Positions 1 through 4,353 of a stretch of DNA of 7,484 bases are shown here, piece after piece. The stretch covers positions 1 to 7,484 of the forward strand of contig CAZAKQ010000022.1 of the NCBI GenBank assembly GCA_964486155.1, written 5' to 3'. A program made the position numbers and the translations under genes. The notes beneath the pieces were generated by a model. The model saw nothing but the letters and a program-made list of their open reading frames with translations. It was not told the DNA's origin and made no database searches. Position 1 is the first letter of the stretch; every line of letters begins with the position of its first letter. Source of the DNA: JAHITU01 sp964486155. Lineage in GTDB: Bacteria; Patescibacteriota; Minisyncoccia; Phycocordibacterales; UBA12079.

Positions 1-26
1 AAAATACCCTTCAATAGGGTATTTTT
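1..26 (-). terminator. Intrinsic terminator after tRNA-Ser, probably bidirectional
   Basis: Positions 1-10 pair perfectly with 16-25 (AAAATACCCT / AGGGTATTTT), leaving a 5-nt loop. On the minus strand the hairpin lies 12 nt beyond the tRNA-Ser 3' end and runs into T residues at the window edge. On the plus strand it is followed by T-rich sequence, so it could also stop a transcript entering from the left. The left part of the element is cut by the window edge. Confidence 0.75.
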
Positions 27-36
27 AGATTTAAAT

Positions 37-124
<88 letters not shown>

Positions 125-136
125 ATCGTATGTCGA

Positions 137-165
137 ATTTTAATTTTAAACTAACTCTAATTCAA
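137..165 (-). promoter_or_regulatory. Promoter of tRNA-Ser
   Basis: On the minus strand a -35 box TTGAAT (160-165) and a -10 box TAAAAT (137-142) are separated by exactly 17 nt. Initiation would fall near 130, about 6 nt before the tRNA 5' end. A second TAAAAT at 143-148 is too close to the -35 box. The truncated copy at 269-301 ends just before the -10 box, so it lacks this promoter. Confidence 0.65.
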
Positions 166-181
166 TATTTATATTTATTTT

Positions 182-301
182 AGAGAGGTCGAACAAGTTC
201 GTCCACCTTCGCCCAGCCTATCGGCAGACAAGTTCGCTACGGATGAATACTTCTGATGTCATATTCATCCTCTCTGCCACCTCTCCATCGTATGTCGAAT
301 T
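182..301. repeat. tRNA-Ser-derived fragments and GC-richer repeat patch
   Basis: The segment 269-301 is an exact 33-bp copy of 107-139: the first 18 nt of tRNA-Ser and its leader, without the rest of the tRNA or the -10 box. The 12-mer AGAGAGGTCGAA at 182-193 is the same tRNA D-arm region in inverted orientation. Between them lie a 9-nt direct repeat ACAAGTTCG (193-201 and 228-236), a GAAC-AA-GTTC palindrome (191-200) and a hairpin GGATGAATA/TATTCATCC (241-249/262-270, 12-nt loop). The patch is visibly richer in G+C than its flanks. I see no convincing gene in 125-361. Confidence 0.85.
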
Positions 302-346
302 CATTGACTATACTATCAAAATATTGATAAAAAATCTATCTTTTTA

Positions 347-355
347 TGCTAAAAT
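347..355 (+). promoter_or_regulatory. Extended -10 promoter of the PH-like membrane gene (leaderless)
   Basis: TGC-TAAAAT at 347-355 is an extended -10 element. A TTGATA at 324-329 lies 20 nt upstream, too far for a normal -35 box. Only 6 nt separate the -10 box from the ATG at 362, so initiation about 7 nt downstream would fall on the start codon itself. No Shine-Dalgarno sequence is possible on such a transcript. Confidence 0.55.
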
Positions 356-361
356 AGATTT

Positions 362-808
362 ATGGAAAAAAATATATCTTGGAAAGCTTTTGAATATGAA
401 TATAAACCAAAATCAGCTAATTGGTTTTGGGTGGTTTGGATTTTAGCTTTTGGTATTTTTTGGACAGCTTATACTTTTTCAAATATATTATTCGGGATTT
501 TCATATTAATTAGTGCTTTTAGTATTTCTATTTTCGCTAGCCGTAAACCTAATTTAATAAATATAAATCTCTCTTCTGAAAAAATAACAATTGGAAATAA
601 AATATTTAATTTTGAAAGTTTAGAATCTTTTTGGATTGAAAATAATAAAATATTATTAAAATCTAGAAAAAAAATAAGTACATATATTATTATTCCTTTA
701 AACCCAGAGGTTGACACTGAAGAAATAAAAGAGTATTTATTAGAACGATTGAAAGAAGAAAAATTAAAAGAATCATTTTTTCAAATCCTTTTAGAAAAAA
801 TTTGGTAA
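362..808 (+). CDS. Two-helix membrane protein with C-terminal PH-like domain
   Basis: A 148-residue protein. Residues 1-20 are a polar cytosolic start (MEKNISWKAFEYEYK). Two hydrophobic helices follow at about 21-38 (tryptophan-rich) and 41-59, with a short hairpin between them. The soluble rest (60-148) has alternating beta-strand-like segments such as LININLSSEKITIGNKIFNF and ends in a charged amphipathic helix (DTEEIKEYLLERLKEEK). This layout is one I associate with PH-like-domain membrane proteins common in Parcubacteria; that comparison is from memory. No catalytic motif is visible and the function is unknown. The ATG at 362 lies 6 nt after a -10 box and is the only start compatible with that promoter. 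tRNA-Arg begins 6 nt after the stop and may be cotranscribed. Confidence 0.85.
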   Translation: MEKNISWKAFEYEYKPKSANWFWVVWILAFGIFWTAYTFSNILFGIFILISAFSISIFASRKPNLININLSSEKITIGNKIFNFESLESFWIENNKILLKSRKKISTYIIIPLNPEVDTEEIKEYLLERLKEEKLKESFFQILLEKIW

Positions 809-814
809 CAAAAT

Positions 815-886
815 GTCCTCGTAGTTCAATGGATAGAACATGACTTTGCGGAAGTCAGGATGTAGGTTCGATTCCTACCGAGGGCA
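815..886 (+). tRNA. tRNA-Arg (anticodon GCG)
   Basis: The acceptor arms GTCCTCG (815-821) and CGAGGGC (879-885) pair over 7 bp with one U-G wobble; the discriminator is A886. The D arm is GTTC/GAAC with loop AATGGATA, whose A after GG matches the A20 identity element for arginine. The anticodon stem TGACT/AGTCA (841-845/853-857) encloses TTGCGGA, giving anticodon GCG at 848-850, which reads CGC and, by wobble, CGU. The T arm is GTAGG-TTCGATT-CCTAC. No CCA is encoded. A bacterial arginine tRNA for this box normally carries ACG modified to inosine, so GCG is uncommon. The gene starts 6 nt after the preceding CDS and ends in a strong terminator. Confidence 0.95.
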
Positions 887-930
887 CATAAACAAAAAAT
901 CAGCAATCTTTTTGCTGTTTTTTGTTTATG
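887..930. terminator. Long terminator hairpin after tRNA-Arg
   Basis: Positions 887-899 (CATAAACAAAAAA) pair with 918-930 over 13 bp, then 901-906 (CAGCAA) pair with 912-917, with T900 bulged and a 5-nt loop. The T6 run on the 3' arm lies within the stem. The stem is nearly symmetrical, so it may act on both strands. It is also the centre of the larger inverted arrangement formed with the tRNA-Arg echo at 930-976. Confidence 0.75.
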
Positions 931-1218
931 TAACCGAGAAAAAGCAAATCTCTTTGCTTTTGAGTAGGAATCGAACGGCGGAGCATATCGTGAGTATTCC
1001 GTAGCGAAGCGAAGGAAGCGGAACGATAGTGAGCCGTGTCCCGCGACTCTTAATAAAATTTAAGCGATAGCGAAGAATTTTATTTAGAGATCGTCAGGAC
1101 GAGACTACCGAGGACACTATAAATACTTAAATCCTGATGCGATAGCATTAGGGCTTTTGTATTTATTTCCTCAGTAGAAATCGAAACGAGCGAAGTATGA
1201 ACACTTTATTTTATACAA
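931..1218. repeat. Gene-free, hairpin-rich patch with tRNA-Arg echoes
   Basis: I see no gene here. The patch is richer in G+C than its flanks. The 13-mer GTAGGAATCGAAC (964-976) is the exact reverse complement of the tRNA-Arg T arm (866-878). On the minus strand CTCGG...ACATAAACAAAAAA near 918-938 mirrors the tRNA 3' end and its flank. On the plus strand, CTACCGAGGACAC near 1105-1117 resembles the tRNA 3' end, while its complement GTGTCCTCGG resembles the 5' end. Hairpins: 940-948/953-961 (AAAAGCAAA/TTTGCTTTT), 1052-1060/1076-1084 (AATAAAATT/AATTTTATT) and 1119-1126/1159-1166 with inner stem 1133-1140/1145-1152 around GATA. The GCGAAGC motif is at 1004-1010. This looks like a degenerate tRNA copy expanded by palindromic repeats. 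Confidence 0.6.
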
Positions 1219-1254
1219 TTAAAAAATCAACATTATCTAATGTTGATTTTTTAA
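1219..1254 (-). terminator. Terminator of rpsT (bidirectional)
   Basis: A near-perfect palindrome: 1219-1233 (ends AAAAAATCAACAT) pairs with 1240-1254, leaving about 6 nt of loop. On the minus strand a T-run follows the arm immediately downstream of the rpsT stop (1257). The A6/T6 arms are symmetrical, so the element can also stop plus-strand transcripts from the repeat patch. Confidence 0.85.
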
Positions 1255-1256
1255 AT

Positions 1257-1523
1257 TTATTTTGAAATGTTTTTTATCAATCGTGCTAAAGTAGATTTTT
1301 TTCGAGCAGCAGTATTTTTCTTTATAATACCTCTTTTGACTGCTTTATCAATAGCTTTATAAGCTCCTGCTAATTTTTCAGTAGCTTCTTTTGATTTTTT
1401 ATTAGATACTAACTTAGTCACAGTCTTAACTGCTTCTTTCATAGCTCTTTTTTTACGCAAATTAAAAATTCTTTTTCTTTCTGAACTTCTAAGTGCTTTT
1501 TTTGCTGATTTAATTACTGGCAT
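1257..1523 (-). CDS. rpsT: 30S ribosomal protein S20
   Basis: S20 is a primary 16S rRNA-binding protein of the small subunit. The 88-residue product (MPVIKSAKKALRSSERKRI...) has the family's usual length. It is very rich in Lys/Arg, begins with the typical SAKKALR segment, and carries the conserved C-terminal KKNTAARKKSTLARLI stretch (residues 68-83). The frame is open upstream to 1562, but the start at 1523 is preferred: the extra 13 residues (MIFTMFSYN...) do not belong to the family, and a -10 box (1536-1541) sits inside that extension. No Shine-Dalgarno precedes 1523; the predicted leader is only about 5-6 nt. The gene is monocistronic, divergent from ruvA, and ends in a strong terminator. 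Confidence 0.97.
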   Translation of the reverse strand: MPVIKSAKKALRSSERKRIFNLRKKRAMKEAVKTVTKLVSNKKSKEATEKLAGAYKAIDKAVKRGIIKKNTAARKKSTLARLIKNISK

Positions 1524-1535
1524 AACATTCACTAT

Positions 1536-1562
1536 ATTATATGAAAACATTGTAAAAATCAA
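1536..1562 (-). promoter_or_regulatory. Promoter of rpsT
   Basis: On the minus strand a consensus -10 box TATAAT (1536-1541) is preceded by TTGATT (1557-1562) with a 15-nt spacer, which is short. Twelve nt separate the -10 box from the ATG, giving a leader of about 5-6 nt. It overlaps the upstream open frame and so helps fix the start at 1523. Confidence 0.6.
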
Positions 1563-1602
1563 CCTCTTTTGCTATAAATCTTTTTTTAAAAAGTTACATC
1601 CA

Positions 1603-1641
1603 AATTTTCAATTTTCAATTTTCAATTTTTAAACAATTTTC
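1603..1641 (+). repeat. AATTTTC heptamer array
   Basis: Three exact tandem copies of AATTTTC (1603-1609, 1610-1616, 1617-1623), a fourth ending in T (1624-1630), and a further copy at 1635-1641. The same heptamer occurs in the opposite orientation at 6332-6359. It is AT-rich low-complexity sequence in the rpsT-ruvA divergent spacer, probably produced by slippage. Confidence 0.75.
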
Positions 1642-1663
1642 AATGTAAAAATTTTTAATAATT

Positions 1664-1690
1664 ACAAATTTTAGCTTCGCCAAAATTTGT
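1664..1690. repeat. Hairpin with GCGAAGC mini-hairpin in the loop
   Basis: The arms ACAAATTTT (1664-1672) and AAAATTTGT (1682-1690) pair over 9 bp. The loop AGCTTCGCC contains GCTTCGC (1674-1680), which on the minus strand is GCGAAGC, a heptamer known to form an unusually stable DNA mini-hairpin. It lies 45 nt upstream of the ruvA -10 box. It is not followed by a T-run and is not a terminator of any visible gene. Confidence 0.6.
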
Positions 1691-1731
1691 GTACATAATA
1701 CTTAATACATAATACCTAATACTCATCATTG

Positions 1732-1740
1732 TGTTATAAT
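1732..1740 (+). promoter_or_regulatory. Extended -10 promoter of ruvA (leaderless)
   Basis: TGT-TATAAT (1732-1740) is a full consensus -10 box with the TG extension. No recognisable -35 box lies 16-18 nt upstream. Six nt (GATGTA) separate it from the ATG at 1747, so the transcript should begin at or next to the start codon. Confidence 0.75.
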
Positions 1741-1746
1741 GATGTA

Positions 1747-2313
1747 ATGATTTCACAATTAACAGGAGAAATATCTTTTCAAGAAGAAAATTTCATAATT
1801 CTAAATGTATCTGGAGTAGGTTATAAACTATTTGTTAGTACAGAAACTTTTGAATCTTCCAAAAATAAATCGAAAGAAATTACTTTTTGGACCTATTTAG
1901 CAGTCCGAGAAACTGCATTAGATCTTTATGGATTTTTAGAAAAATCAGAAATGAATTTTTTTGCTTTACTTATCACTATTTCTGGGATAGGACCAAAAAC
2001 TGCTTTGGGGATTTTAAATGTAGCTTCTGTGAATACTTTAGTTTCTGCTATCTCGTCTGAAGACACCAGTTACTTAACAAAAGTTTCTGGTATTGGAGCA
2101 AAAAATGCTCAAAAAATTATTTTAGAACTAAAAAATAAAATATCAAAGATTGAAAGTTCTGTTTCAGAAAATCTACAAGAAGAAATGGATGCTATTGATG
2201 CCCTTCAAGCTCTGGGTTACAACCCTCGCGAAGCCAAAAAAGCTCTTCAACAAGTAGATAAAAAAATTACAGATGTAGGAGAAAAAATAAAAGAAGCTAT
2301 CAAGTTTCTTTAG
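1747..2313 (+). CDS. ruvA: Holliday junction branch migration protein RuvA
   Basis: RuvA binds four-way Holliday junctions as a tetramer and loads the RuvB motor during recombination and repair. The 188-residue product has the family's usual size and three domains. The N-terminal OB fold (about 1-63) starts MISQLTGEI and contains the YGF segment. The middle domain has two helix-hairpin-helix motifs, around SGIGPKTALGIL (79-90) and SGIGAKNAQKI (114-124). A linker leads to the C-terminal RuvB-contacting domain (about 146-188, with DALQALGYNPREAKKAL). An upstream in-frame ATG at 1729 is rejected because the promoter lies between it and 1747 and the family begins at MISQ. Neither ruvB nor ruvC is adjacent. 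The stop codon sits in the loop of a 9-bp hairpin. Confidence 0.97.
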   Translation: MISQLTGEISFQEENFIILNVSGVGYKLFVSTETFESSKNKSKEITFWTYLAVRETALDLYGFLEKSEMNFFALLITISGIGPKTALGILNVASVNTLVSAISSEDTSYLTKVSGIGAKNAQKIILELKNKISKIESSVSENLQEEMDAIDALQALGYNPREAKKALQQVDKKITDVGEKIKEAIKFL

Positions 2314-2322
2314 AGAAACTTG
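2301..2322 (+). promoter_or_regulatory. Hairpin enclosing the ruvA stop codon
   Basis: CAAGTTTCT (2301-2309) and AGAAACTTG (2314-2322) form a perfect 9-bp stem whose loop TTAG holds the TAG stop codon. There is no T-run after it, so it is a poor intrinsic terminator. It could mark the 3' end of the ruvA mRNA or only slow transcription before the Mur ligase gene. Confidence 0.5.
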
Positions 2323-2332
2323 AATTATAAAT

Positions 2333-2338
2333 TATAAT
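2333..2338 (+). promoter_or_regulatory. -10 box of the Mur ligase gene
   Basis: A consensus TATAAT lies 9 nt before the ATG at 2348, which would leave a leader of only about 2-3 nt. No good -35 box or TG extension is visible, so this is less secure than the ruvA and DoxX promoters. Read-through from ruvA (34 nt upstream) is also possible. Confidence 0.45.
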
Positions 2339-2347
2339 CTCTGAACT

Positions 2348-3652
2348 ATGTTAGAAAAAATACTTCGGACAACTGAAAAATTTATCCCAAAACAATTATA
2401 TAAATTAGGGCAACCAATTTATCACTATTTATTAGCTCTTGTTGGAGCTATTATTTATAGATTCCCTTCTCGTAAAATTTTTGTAATTGGAGTTACAGGT
2501 ACTAAAGGAAAAACTTCTGTGGCTGAATTTGTAAATGTAATTTTAGAAGAAGCTGGTTATAAAACAGCTTTAGCTGGAACTTTGCGTTTTAAATTAGGAG
2601 AAAAATCAAAATCAAATAAATTTAAAATGACCATGCCTGGGAGATTTTTTGTTCAAAACTTTATTCGTCAAGCTGTTCAGCAAAATTGCGATTATCTAAT
2701 TTTAGAAATGACTTCTGAAGGAACTAAACAATTTCGTCATAAATTTATTGCTTTAGATTCTTTAATTTTTACCAACCTTGCTCCAGAACATATTGAATCA
2801 CACGGCTCTTATGAAAATTATTTAAAAGCAAAATTAAAAATTGCAAAAGCTCTTGAAAAATCATCAAAGAAAGATAAATCAATCATTGTAAATAAAGATG
2901 ATGCTGAAGCACCTAAATTTTTAGGTATAAATATAAAAAATAAAATCCCCTACTCTTTTGATGAAGTTCAAAATTCTGATATTAAAAAAGATGGTGTAAG
3001 TTTTCAATATAATAATACTCAGGTAAATTCTCCCTTAGCTGGAAAATTTAATATTTATAATATTCTATCTGCGATTAAATTTGCCGAAACCCAAAATATT
3101 AATCCAGAAATAATTCAAAAAGCGATTAAAAATTTTAAAATGATTAGAGGACGAGTAGAAAAAATAGAAATAAATGGTAATCCGCCAGCTGGTGGATTTG
3201 AAGTGATAGTTGATTATGCTCATACTCCAGATTCTTTAGAAAAACTTTATCAAGCTTTTCCTGATTCAAATAAAATTTGTGTTTTGGGAAATACTGGAGG
3301 AGGTCGTGATTCTTGGAAAAGAAAAGTGATGGGTTCAATCGCAGATAAATATTGTTCACAGATTATTTTAACTAATGAAGACCCTTACGATGAAGATCCT
3401 TTGAAAATAGTAAATGATATAGCTGAAGGAATAAAATCCCAAAAATTTCAAATCATTATGGATAGAAAAGAGGCTATTGAAAAAGCAATTTCTTCTGCTC
3501 AAATAAAAGACATTGTTTTAATTACGGGCAAAGGTACTGATCCTTATATCATGGGTCCAAACAACACTAAAATTAAATGGGATGATGCTGAGATTGTCAG
3601 AAAAATTTTAAAAAATAAAGATTCCTCACAACAAGCTAACAAGGTATTGTAG
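2348..3652 (+). CDS. Mur ligase family protein, MurE-like
   Basis: A 434-residue ATP-dependent amide ligase of the Mur family, probably adding the third amino acid to UDP-MurNAc-L-Ala-D-Glu in peptidoglycan synthesis. Visible motifs: ATP loop VTGTKGKTS (49-57); TNLAPEHIESHGSYENYLKAK (142-162), in which K162 matches the carbamylated lysine; GRVEKIE (268-274); the MurE hallmark DYAHTPDSL (289-297); GNTGGGRD (314-321); and TGKGTDPY (393-400). The usual N-terminal UDP-binding domain is missing: only about 40 residues, including a hydrophobic stretch near 24-37, precede the ATPase core. The amino-acid selecting DNPR motif of DAP-type MurE is replaced by NEDPYDEDP (343-351), so DAP specificity cannot be claimed. 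A palindrome codes residues 278-284. No Shine-Dalgarno is seen. Confidence 0.9.
   Translation: MLEKILRTTEKFIPKQLYKLGQPIYHYLLALVGAIIYRFPSRKIFVIGVTGTKGKTSVAEFVNVILEEAGYKTALAGTLRFKLGEKSKSNKFKMTMPGRFFVQNFIRQAVQQNCDYLILEMTSEGTKQFRHKFIALDSLIFTNLAPEHIESHGSYENYLKAKLKIAKALEKSSKKDKSIIVNKDDAEAPKFLGINIKNKIPYSFDEVQNSDIKKDGVSFQYNNTQVNSPLAGKFNIYNILSAIKFAETQNINPEIIQKAIKNFKMIRGRVEKIEINGNPPAGGFEVIVDYAHTPDSLEKLYQAFPDSNKICVLGNTGGGRDSWKRKVMGSIADKYCSQIILTNEDPYDEDPLKIVNDIAEGIKSQKFQIIMDRKEAIEKAISSAQIKDIVLITGKGTDPYIMGPNNTKIKWDDAEIVRKILKNKDSSQQANKVL
3179..3198 (+). repeat. In-frame palindrome inside the Mur ligase gene
   Basis: A 20-bp palindrome, AATCCGCCAG followed by CTGGTGGATT, with a single G-T imperfection (3184/3193). 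As RNA it forms an 8-bp stem with an AGCU loop. It encodes N278-P-P-A-G-G-F284 in the linker between GRVEKIE and VDYAHTP, where MurE proteins vary in length. It is much richer in G+C than the surrounding coding sequence. Confidence 0.8.
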
Positions 3653-3790
3653 GAACTCGTTTTGCTCATGCTATCTCGGAGTAAGATCCAAGATATTCAC
3701 CTATATTAACTCCTCGGCTCGGCAATAGAAACATTTCGCTTTGCTGCATTTTTCTATTACTCTCGCACTATGTCGATAATAGACAAAATT
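3653..3790. repeat. Hairpin-rich intergenic patch after the Mur ligase
   Basis: No gene is visible. The patch is GC-richer than its flanks. AATAGAAA (3724-3731) pairs with TTTCTATT (3751-3758) around a loop containing TTCGC. TCTATTA (3753-3759) can instead pair with TAATAGA (3777-3783) around a loop with CTCGC, so two mutually exclusive hairpins share one arm. The TTCGC/GCGAA words recall the patches at 182-245 and 931-1200. Confidence 0.5.
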
Positions 3791-3824
3791 AAAGACGGTT
3801 GTAAAAACTAAACCGTCTTTTTTT
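3791..3824 (+). terminator. Intrinsic terminator downstream of the Mur ligase
   Basis: AAAGACGGTT (3791-3800) pairs perfectly with AACCGTCTTT (3811-3820), with a 10-nt A-rich loop and a run of T through 3824. This is a classical plus-strand terminator, about 140 nt after the Mur ligase stop and just before the convergent membrane gene. Confidence 0.9.
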
Positions 3825-3836
3825 ACATTTTTTATT

Positions 3837-4148
3837 CTATCCTAAGCCAAGTTCTTTTTTTCTTTTATAAAACTTAGTAATATAATTTAAAGAACTGAAA
3901 AACAACAATATAGTTCCATTTAAAATAATAAAAATATTTACTTTTAAATATATCATTAGGAAAAATAATAAAAATGACATCAAACATATATTTAAAAATA
4001 TTTTTATAACTCTCTTTTCTTTTTCCATTATAAGTTTAATTCTTGCTGTTTTAAAGACAAATGAAATTATATAAAACATACCACATGCAAAAAGAACAGT
4101 AAAAACTACCAAAACTTCTATTAATAAATTATTGTAAAAACAATCCAT
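3837..4148 (-). CDS. Small three-helix membrane protein of unknown function
   Basis: A 103-residue hydrophobic protein with three predicted membrane helices at about 8-32, 48-68 and 71-90. They are separated by a basic loop (KTARIKLIMEKEKR, 34-46) and followed by a basic tail (KFYKRKKELG), which suggests a cytosolic C terminus. I do not recognise the family. Unlike the core genes here it has a textbook Shine-Dalgarno: AGGAG (4155-4159) 6 nt before the ATG. It also has a leader of about 45-50 nt downstream of a promoter containing tandem 16-bp repeats, which suggests separate regulation or a different origin. It converges on the Mur ligase terminator. Confidence 0.75.
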   Translation of the reverse strand: MDCFYNNLLIEVLVVFTVLFACGMFYIISFVFKTARIKLIMEKEKRVIKIFLNICLMSFLLFFLMIYLKVNIFIILNGTILLFFSSLNYITKFYKRKKELGLG

Positions 4149-4154
4149 TATTAT

Positions 4155-4159
4155 CTCCT
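4155..4159 (-). promoter_or_regulatory. Shine-Dalgarno of the three-helix membrane gene
   Basis: The minus strand reads AAAAGGAGATAATAATGG, placing AGGAG 6 nt before the ATG. It is the only near-consensus ribosome binding site in the window and confirms the start at 4148. Confidence 0.85.
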
Positions 4160-4191
4160 TTTGAATATTTCATTAATTTTAAATTACTATC

Positions 4192-4228
4192 TAATCTAAA
4201 TTTAGTATAATCTAAATTTAGTATAATC
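4192..4228. repeat. Tandem 16-bp repeats with palindromic, operator-like cores
   Basis: The unit TAATCTAAATTTAGTA occurs exactly twice (4192-4207 and 4208-4223), followed by a partial third (4224-4228). Each full unit contains the perfect palindrome CTAAATTTAG (4196-4205, 4212-4221). TATAAT on the plus strand (4206-4211, 4222-4227) and TATACT on the minus strand (4204-4209, 4220-4225) fall at the unit junctions. Palindromes spaced 16 bp apart around -10 boxes suggest an operator for a dimeric regulator, but simple duplication in AT-rich DNA would look similar. Confidence 0.7.
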
Positions 4229-4247
4229 TTTTAAAGTTATAAAGCAA
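4220..4247 (-). promoter_or_regulatory. Promoter of the three-helix membrane gene
   Basis: On the minus strand -35 TTGCTT (4242-4247) and -10 TATACT (4220-4225) are spaced 16 nt apart. The -10 box lies inside the tandem repeats, and a second TATACT sits 16 bp downstream at 4204-4209. Initiation would leave a leader of more than 40 nt, enough for the Shine-Dalgarno seen at 4155-4159. Confidence 0.55.
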
Positions 4248-4353
4248 GTATTTTACTTTCAACTTTTAGTTTTTTAACTTATACTTATATAAGTAAAATA
4301 AATTTTTCCAACTTTCAACTTTATGAACTTTATAAACTTTTAACTAATTTATT

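Noticed and set aside
243..446. Plus-strand open frame across the tRNA-Ser repeat patch.
   Set aside because: It crosses the hairpin and duplicated tRNA fragment, then overlaps the real gene at 362 in another frame.
469..717. Minus-strand open frame inside the PH-like gene.
   Set aside because: It is a shadow of the plus-strand gene: no promoter or ribosome site, and its composition mirrors the sense codons.
1524..1562. Longer rpsT frame starting at 1562.
   Set aside because: The 13 extra residues are unlike S20 and overlap the -10 box; family start and length fit 1523.
1603..1641. Short regular repeats as a possible CRISPR array.
   Set aside because: The unit is 7 bp without spacers of constant length, and no cas gene is present.
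1729..1746. Upstream in-frame ATG for ruvA at 1729.
   Set aside because: The consensus extended -10 box (1732-1740) lies between it and 1747, and RuvA proteins begin with the MISQLTGEI-type sequence at 1747.
3144..3359. Minus-strand open frame inside the Mur ligase gene.
   Set aside because: Antisense shadow of conserved Mur motifs (GRVEKIE to GNTGGGRD); no start signals.
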